From contig OX578144.1 in NCBI GenBank assembly GCA_951213105.1, positions 85,635,015 through 85,699,014 on the forward strand: DNA of 64,000 bases, in the 5' to 3' direction. This document shows, piece by piece, positions 58,107 to 64,000 of the stretch. How positions within the stretch are numbered: position 1 is the stretch's first letter; each line of letters begins with the position of its first letter. The notes beneath the pieces were generated by a model. That model was not told the DNA's origin and did not search any database. It saw only the letters and a list, made by a program, of their open reading frames with translations. The translations under genes and the position numbers were made by a program. This DNA is from Amaurobius ferox. Taxonomy: Eukaryota > Arthropoda > Arachnida > Araneae > Amaurobiidae.

Positions 58107-58801
58107 TGGGAGTCCGTGGATCATGGTATATGCCCTAAGAAGGCAGACACATGGTTAGAAAACTAAAGTATATATAAAAAGACTGTACAGGGCCATTTTT
58201 GCATCATTGTGACTACCGACAATTGAACAGTTCAACGCAGAGAGCATTCCGGTATAGAGAGTTGGACAACAAGATATCTATTTTTTAATCATTTTGTCTC
58301 AAGTCTGCAAGTTGCGGTTCTTTGTAGCATATTTCGTCACAGCTAACAGGTTCTGGTTCAGACTCCAAGGCGAGGCGACCGCCAAGTTTACGCCTATTAT
58401 TCGCCAGGAAGCGTAGGCAAAATCCACTTCCGGCAAAGCCGCAGCCGAGGGCCACGTTCTCGACGGGATCATTCACCGGGCATGAACCCGAAGAACACCC
58501 GACAAGCCCGACCCCAGCCACCATCCGGACCTTGGCTTAGGCCATGAATAGACTCAGTCTAGTGGTCTCGGACGCCCAGAAAAGCCGGGGCCTGATAGGC
58601 TCGCTGGTTCGACGCACAGTTCATCGTCTAACAGGTAACCCGATTAATGTGCCCCCCGGAGTCGGAGGATCAAGGCTACAGAGCCACCATCCGTAACCAA
58701 CATATCAGTGTGACCCACCCCGGGGGGGGGGTGCTAACAAGCCCAGCTAACCAATATGGTTTATAGCTTTAAGATGGACAACCCCGGGGGGGTGCGTCAC
58801 A
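58107..58801 (+). mobile_element. GC-rich island, candidate solo LTR
   Basis: TG at 58107 and CA at 58800-58801 bound the island. Flanking 5-mers are ACGAA (58102-58106) and GCGAA (58802-58806), a 4 of 5 match. A TATA box TATATAAAAAG at 58169-58179 is followed about 50 bp later by CGCAGAGAGCATTCC. CCCCGGGG-containing runs occur at 58718-58731 and 58783-58792, and CGGATGGTGGCT (complement) occurs twice. These traits fit a solo LTR of a Gypsy-like element, but there is no second copy in the window to confirm the ends. Confidence 0.35.
58285..58524 (-). CDS. Uncharacterised 79-residue Cys-containing frame
   Basis: ATG to TAA on the minus strand in a much more GC-rich context than the rest of the window. 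It contains seven Cys arranged as C-x4-C-x12-C-x7-C, then a basic stretch (LANNRRKLGGRLA), an acidic ESEPEP run and C-x3-C-x... near the end. There is no convincing signal peptide, and a stop codon lies four codons upstream of the ATG. I do not recognise the family. It could be an exon, a retroelement fragment, or chance in GC-rich LTR-like sequence; the last is favoured because the island looks like an LTR. Confidence 0.25.
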   Translation of the reverse strand: MVAGVGLVGCSSGSCPVNDPVENVALGCGFAGSGFCLRFLANNRRKLGGRLALESEPEPVSCDEICYKEPQLADLRQND

Positions 58802-59224
58802 GCGAACAGTTACTTTGTTAACACCTGCCAGGTATTATCACCAGATAAGTTTAAATCATATCGAATGTCCTCCTCCTACGCCCTCCTACAATAAGACTAT
58901 TTATATCCCACCAGGCAGTTTATAATTGCACACTCTGGGAGACGATTATTGTCAAAACGCATTCCTACGTCATTCCTGTCAACGATCGAATATTCCAGCA
59001 TGAAGCACATTACAAGAAAGGAAGATATACTAGAAGATTATTCTTGTCAATGTGTTTAATATCATGTTAACCGTAGGCTGTATGTTCGGGCTCTAATGTT
59101 TGACTAATTTATGTCTTCAATAATCTTATGTTTTTCGCTTATAGAATTACAGAAAAAGATTAGGAATGAAGATGCAAAATGAATTTCAAGAAAACTCAAA
59201 GATCTGGCGCACTAAACGAAAGTT
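58802..59224. other. Non-coding, no feature
   Basis: Nothing recognisable; moderately less AT-rich than average. Confidence 0.5.
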
Positions 59225-59610
59225 GAAATGCAAATGCTCGCATATTCAGCGGAGGAAACGTCAGGATTACCGCAGATTTAGTCGGGATAACGATTGAACA
59301 AGAAGCAAACGAAAACTCAGATGAGACAAAGCAGGAGGAGACAAAGGACACGAGATTCGGTATTCTGTCTCAAAGATTCAAATTATGCAGCATTGGTAAT
59401 GCCTCACACATAAAACATCCCGTTAGCTTGGTCATAGAATATAACTCTTGGCTTTCTGCCATGAAGAAGACAGCTAATGCGGCAATTGAACGTCCACTAC
59501 GTTGCTCTAGACCACGGTACCCCAAAGAGAACAAAGTGCCCGTTAGAAGAATGTGTGCCATTATGAAAAAAAGGGTCGTCTTGATTTTTGCGGATCAATC
59601 GTATATTTGA
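59225..59610 (+). CDS. Uncharacterised exon-like open frame
   Basis: Open for about 128 codons after an in-frame TGA near 59222, ending in TGA at 59608-59610. A GCATATTCAG acceptor at 59243-59252 could start the exon. The protein would have an acidic/Glu-rich part (EQEANENSDETKQEETKD), FGILSQRFKL, then a basic C-terminal half with KKTANAAIERPLRCSRPRYP and MKKRVVLIFADQSYI. FGILSQRF resembles a motif near the end of PIF/Harbinger transposases, but the sequence around it does not fit well. No start codon is present before 59428 (TTG), so it would need an upstream exon. Confidence 0.3.
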
Positions 59611-59965
59611 CTGTTTCGTTGAACTAGAACAATGGTGACGCCACAAATATATTTTTACTTTGATACCATTTAAAATCCAAAAGTGTTAGCATTCAATTCC
59701 TCCGAGCAACAATTAACAATGGAATCATAATAATCGAAACCAGCAACTGCATAATCAGTAAGGGAGTCTCTTTGGCTGTATATTATATCTATAGAGCTTT
59801 CGGAAATATCAGACTTTGAGAAAAAATGTTGGTTTTGTTTAGTGTCATTATTAATTATTGCATATCTTAGGGTAAAGATAATTATTGGCAATTTAAACTT
59901 AAAAAGTAATGCTAAATTTTAAATAAAGGGTTTTATTAGTAATTTTAGAATTAGTTCTTTTTCCT
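59611..59965. other. Non-coding, possible intron
   Basis: AT-rich; ends near a TTTTTTCAG acceptor at 59976-59984 inside the next frame. Confidence 0.4.
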
Positions 59966-60163
59966 TTGGCTGAAGATTTTTTCAGGTGTTCAGACGATAG
60001 AAATCCGACGTTGATATGTCAAGTAACTCCTTTTTTCGTCTTAATTCGCCAACCAGGACACTTTGGTGCTTTGATGGAAAATAACCAACGCGAACTGACT
60101 GCAGGGATTTGCTTGCAACTCGAAATTAAGGAATATAAAGACAAAGTTATAACGTATTTATAA
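59966..60163 (+). CDS. Uncharacterised exon-like open frame, probable 3' exon
   Basis: A GATTTTTTCAG acceptor at 59974-59984 precedes sequence that reads CSDDRNPTLICQVTPFFVLI, RQPGHFGALMENNQREL and TAGICLQLEIKEYKDKVITY to a TAA at 60161-60163. The balanced amino-acid composition is unlike AT-rich noise. I do not recognise the family. An ATATTTGTTATG then AATAAAATAAAATA at about 60318-60331 could supply polyadenylation signals. It is on the same strand as 59225-59610 and might be a later exon of the same gene, but phases were not tested. Confidence 0.3.
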   Translation: MAEDFFRCSDDRNPTLICQVTPFFVLIRQPGHFGALMENNQRELTAGICLQLEIKEYKDKVITYL

Positions 60164-61799
60164 CCCTATCTTTATAAAATTGATATACTGTCACAAGAGT
60201 AATTCATGTAGTGAATAATCATTCCATATTTGTTATGTGTGGATATGCAGGAAATATTGCCAACAATGTTATAAAAATATTTCTATTGTTTGCTTGCACA
60301 AATTCTGCTTTGAAAATAAAATAAAATATATCTAAATTAAATATTTAATCCTTCCCGTAGGGTATAGTCATTGAATTTGAATATTTTTTTGTGATAAATT
60401 AAACGATTCGAAAGTATATTGAGTGTTCTAAATGCTCCCAAATATCTGTGATTCCTGGGAGTAAAGATGGATTTCATCCCTGTCAGGCAAAACTTAAGTG
60501 AAGAATGCATCTCAGTCTGCAAATGAACAATTCATCTTATCTAAAATTGCAGTTACAAGTGGAATTTATTGAAATATTAAAATAAAATATTTCCAGATTC
60601 CGCAATTTATATAAAAATATACAGAACAGAATCTAAATGTAATCATATATTAGCTGAGAAATTGATAAAGCTGAGAAATTGATTTGATAATTTTTTTTCA
60701 GGTACACGACACTAATATACTCTTAAAATAAGAGAATAAAATTATCAAATCAGCTGGCGACGTATTCCAAACTTTTAAATGCGCTAATAATACGCATGAT
60801 GACCCCTGCATTATTATTAATAATGTTACGAACGTATCCTCTGTAACTGTAGGTGTACTGTCAGGATACATGGATGAGTCCACATTTCTGGAAAACTAGT
60901 TACTACTAGAGTAGATCTACTACTAGAGTAAAACTAGCTTTTACTACTAGAGCTACTATTCTAAAAACATTGACGTATTTAAAAATTCAGTATAGCTCGT
61001 ATATTACGTCAACTACTCTCCAACTGAGAGATTTATTCCTTTATATATTCTTCGTAGAAACATACAGAAGAAGCTCGTATATTCCAAAATATTCATCATT
61101 TCGAAAAAGTTAAAGTACATTCTAGTCGCCAAATGTCGCTAAATTGGCGATACGTAACTAGATCTGGCAACCCTGCCTGGTATGTTCAACTATTGCAACC
61201 TTGCATTGACGTAATAAGAATGGCTGCATGAAAGGTGGTATTCCTTTCTGATTCTCAAATAGGCTCCCCCCCACCCCCAGTGAAGGCATTTTACGTATTC
61301 GTAATAATACCCTCAAAATTATACTAGATATATACTCCGCTGCTTATAATTCAGCAAGCAATCATTATAGACCACTTCTTTATCAATCGAACATGCGTTT
61401 CTGCAGAATGAAATAATATTTTGTTTAACAACAATGTTTTTCTAGCCATTCTCATAAGGGTATCATTGGAGTGTTTCAGAAAAGAAATAACCATGCTAGA
61501 AAAGCCGTATCGATGCAACAATTATGACATCAATAAAGAGAATCTGGGTCTGTTGCAGACAAAGTGAGACAGAAAGAGTTTTCTATTTTACGGGATATAC
61601 TTATCTGAACTGGAGAACGTTTTGCTGAAGATCTTCAATGAACTCTTGAAAAACACTCTTATAAGAATGGCGAAAGAAATATTGATCTAAGCTAAAATTC
61701 CTTACATGCCGAAAAAACGCCATGTTCTTCTATTCATAAAATAATGTGATTTCGCCACAGATTTAAATTTATTTCCCCTTTCTTTCTGTCACAATTCCG
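60164..61799. other. Non-coding; small repeats
   Basis: TACTACTAGAG and variants recur five times at 60899-60957. TGTTACGAACGTATCCTC at 60829 parallels 53868. ATCTGGCAACCCTGCC at about 61161 recalls 12072. No gene. Confidence 0.5.
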
Positions 61800-61815
61800 C
61801 GAAATAAAACCGTGT

Positions 61816-61849
<34 letters not shown>

Positions 61850-62615
61850 CAGTGAGTCTGTGAGGGCGATAACTGACGAACGAAAGGACCGATTCGAATG
61901 AAATTTGGTACAAAAATTACAATCAGTAAACTCTGGAAGCTTATTGTTTTTATACACAATCGAATGCCCAGAACCCCACTAAACTTTCGGGTGAAATTTT
62001 GAAAAAATCGTCAAAAAATCAAAACCTCTAGTTAAGTTACGCAAATAGACATTTCTTATATAATTTTTTATTAGAAAACGATTGACATAAATTTTAGAAC
62101 GCTAACAAGAATCGTTTTCGAGATAATGCACATTTTTCAAAAAAAAATATCAAAAAGTTATATATAATAAAAGAAAAATACTTCCTTTTGAGAAACATTT
62201 TCACTTTTCATATGTAATACCATGCGTTAAATTTGGTGACATCATTCGCGTGGATCTAGCTCGTCCCACTCATGAAAAAAATATACTTTGAGTAATACTT
62301 TTGTATTTGAACGCCAATAGTCATTTATCTGCTGTAAGAATAACTTATTGACGCTTGGCGAGATTTTGGCGACGAATTTGGTGGAATGTCGCCAACTTGG
62401 CGACTTTTTTAAATGTTGCTAAATTAACGAAAAACTCGCCAAATGTATAAAAATTACGCTAAATCAATGAAAATGATGATTCATTGAAGACAATTCAATA
62501 TCTTGGAAATAATATAAATATCTACTATAAAAATAATTTATTTGTTTTAACTGTAAAACTAGTAAATTCTTTGCATCATATAAGGAAAGCCATGTGCTGC
62601 CCACATTAGATTTTT
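61800..62615 (+). repeat. Family 1 element, copy I, hairpin side truncated
   Basis: Begins directly with the GT tract (61811-61849), then GTCAGTGAGTCTGTGAGGGC, GATAACTGACGAACGAAAGG and ATGAAATTTGGTAC. It has the internal blocks through GGTGGAATGTCGCCAACTTG and the far terminus GCATCATATAAGGAAAGCCA then CCCACATTAGATTTTTT. The hairpin and GACGGGGTCG part are absent. Confidence 0.85.
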
Positions 62616-62809
62616 TTTGTTTTCATTTGGTGTCTGGACGTATTTTCAAAAGCGACGTGGTAAAAATGCGAATGAACTACAATATTCCGAGAATGATTAT
62701 TCGTACAATTATGGGGTTGGTTTTATTATTATTTCCGTCGTCCAAAATTGCGAATTAAACAAGCATTTAATTCATACATATGAACATATGTAGACACATT
62801 AGTCAATCA
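62616..62809. other. Short non-coding spacer
   Basis: Nothing recognised. Confidence 0.5.
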
Positions 62810-63176
62810 GATTTTCTGCTAGTGTGGATACATGAGATATCTGTGAAGATTCGCAAAATGGCCATTTCGCAAAAAACGCAGGCTCTATTTTAACGAATAT
62901 TATCAAACTCTAATCAGCACCAGGGCAACTAACAAAAACTTATCTACCAAATTTTGTGAAATTTCATTCTGTAGTTTTTGAGTTGGAATGCATGCATGCA
63001 TACACACAGACAGGCGCACATATAGACAACCACACAGACGTTACTTTAAAACTGGGTTTTTCGTGTTCTAATGTATATCTGATATGTGTAGATCAATTCG
63101 AGTTCTAATTTTTAACAGGATTCCAATACTTTTCCTATACAATACGAAGTATTGTATATTGTAAGGAAAGTAAAAA
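62810..63176 (+). repeat. Family 3 element, copy 2
   Basis: TCTAATCAGCACCAGGGC, CTTATCTACCAAATTTTGTG, TAGTTTTTGAGTTGG, an ACACACAGACAGGCGCACAT tract, CACACAGACGTTACTTTAAA, AATTCGAGTTC, ATTCCAATACTTTTCC and a closing hairpin (CAATACGAAGTATTG, TTGTAAGGAAAGTA). Only one of the two internal repeats of copy 1 is present. Confidence 0.75.
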
Positions 63177-63579
63177 TATTTCTGTAAATATCGGCTAACG
63201 TATTACGCATACGATATTTTTTATATATTTTTAAGAGTATATTAGTGTAACTTAATTGTAAAATTTTCTACTATTTCAATTTCCCAGACGATTTAATGTT
63301 TTTAAAATGTGATGTGCGCGAATTTTCGATCTCCCTGTATACGTTAATCTTACAATGGAAACCTAACGTTCAATTTCAGAGCTAAATAGTGCCCGTCAAT
63401 AATAAACTTAAACTAAAACAGAGTCCATGCCGCTATCCAATTTAGAACTTTATGAAATATCGCGTTATGCCCCAAGTTTTGCTTCGAATCGCATTTATTT
63501 AAAAACCAATTTATGTCTTTCGCTTGTGATCAATAGTAGAAAGTTCCCCAGCCTGGAAAGTGCAGCTAAGTAACAAAAT
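63177..63579. other. Non-coding, no feature
   Basis: Nothing recognisable. Confidence 0.5.
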
Positions 63580-63900
63580 GCCCTGAAGTCCCTGAAGGAT
63601 GAAATTAAATTTCACAAGCTCGTGCCGTTCCAGTTGAAGGGTCAAAGGCCCCGAATATTTTCTGGCACGACGCCTGGAAATAATAGATGGGTCGACGTAT
63701 TTGGGGTGAGGGGTAGAAGGTTTGGAGTAAGCATTGTAATAGGGTTGTCTCCGATAGAATATAGCTCTTCACTTTTTACAGAATTTACCCCTTGTACGAA
63801 AGAACTTAGAGAAGGAAAGAAAATGTTTATGCACGTGTTTGAGAAAAGTGAACATAATATTTGTAAAGAAAATCGACGTATTGAAGTGATTTTCAAATAG
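63580..63900 (+). CDS. Uncharacterised exon-like open frame near the right edge
   Basis: Open for about 106 codons after an in-frame TAA near 63574, ending in TAG at 63898-63900. It reads ALKSLKDEIKFHKLVPFQLK, then RPRIFSGTTPGNNRWVDVFG, VRGRRFGVSIVIGLSPIEYS, CTKELREGKKMFMHVFEKSE and ICKENRRIEVIFK. Composition is protein-like and GC is higher than in the surroundings. There is no start before a GTG at 63622 and no clear acceptor beyond CCCCAG at 63546-63551. I recognise no domain; it may be a terminal exon or a decayed transposon segment. Confidence 0.3.
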   Translation, partial: ALKSLKDEIKFHKLVPFQLKGQRPRIFSGTTPGNNRWVDVFGVRGRRFGVSIVIGLSPIEYSSSLFTEFTPCTKELREGKKMFMHVFEKSEHNICKENRRIEVIFK

Positions 63901-64000
63901 TCAGATGGCCAAACTATTTAATTGATCGTTTTATTACCAACCATTGTTGAATGTAATTATACTAGAAAGTATAAGTTATTTCACGGAATTAAAAATTTGC
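63901..64000. other. Window end, non-coding
   Basis: AT-rich, nothing recognised. Confidence 0.5.

Overview
This is a eukaryotic, very AT-rich, gene-poor window, almost certainly from an arthropod and most likely a spider or other arachnid. The evidence is indirect: the non-LTR RNase H remnants, Tc1-like and hAT-like remnants and tRNA-derived SINEs look to me, from memory, like those of orb-weaver genomes. There is no prokaryotic gene organisation. Almost every long open frame is a microsatellite translation, a SINE read-through or a shadow of a repeat. I found no rRNA, CRISPR array or functional tRNA gene.

Possible host coding sequence is confined to a few exon-like frames. The best are an arginine/lysine-rich terminal exon (3785-3994, with a splice acceptor and AATAAA signal) and a linker-histone H15 winged-helix exon (10398-10669, with acceptor and donor). 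Both splice junctions are phase 0 and the proteins would join as globular domain plus basic tail, the plan of histone H1 or protamine-like sperm proteins. However, the tail exon lies upstream of the globular exon, so they probably belong to two neighbouring gene copies or a rearranged locus. Weaker frames lie at 59225-59610, 59966-60163 and 63580-63900. A GC-rich island at 58107-58801 may be a solo LTR.

The rest is repeats. Family 1 (about 0.85-1 kb; hairpin end, GT microsatellite, TTGGCGA-rich block) occurs at 11069, 13232, 24292, 25527-29368 (four tandem copies with dimer-level higher-order structure), 40750 and 61800, with older relatives at 7680-9110, 29369-30160 and 34850-36180. Family 2 (GTCTGT microsatellite, 3' hairpin) occurs at 4763, 32728 and 51583-53735. 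Family 3 occurs at 15040 and 62810, and family 4 at 23010-23300. All four carry a GT or GTCTGT microsatellite next to a similar core ending near AAATTTGGTA. This fits non-autonomous Helentron/DINE-like elements, but that assignment is inference.

Nested insertions record history: a truncated LINE in a family 2 copy (11-bp target duplication), a 1.285-kb TIR transposon in a second LINE remnant (TAA duplication), family 2 inside a dimeric SINE, and family 2 inside family 2. Minisatellites (34, 63, 38, 22 and 21 bp) and palindromic MITE-like units (43543-44231, 46945-47265) complete the window. Long stretches, notably 15541-18068, 41656-43542, 47266-50630 and 54961-57270, show nothing recognisable.
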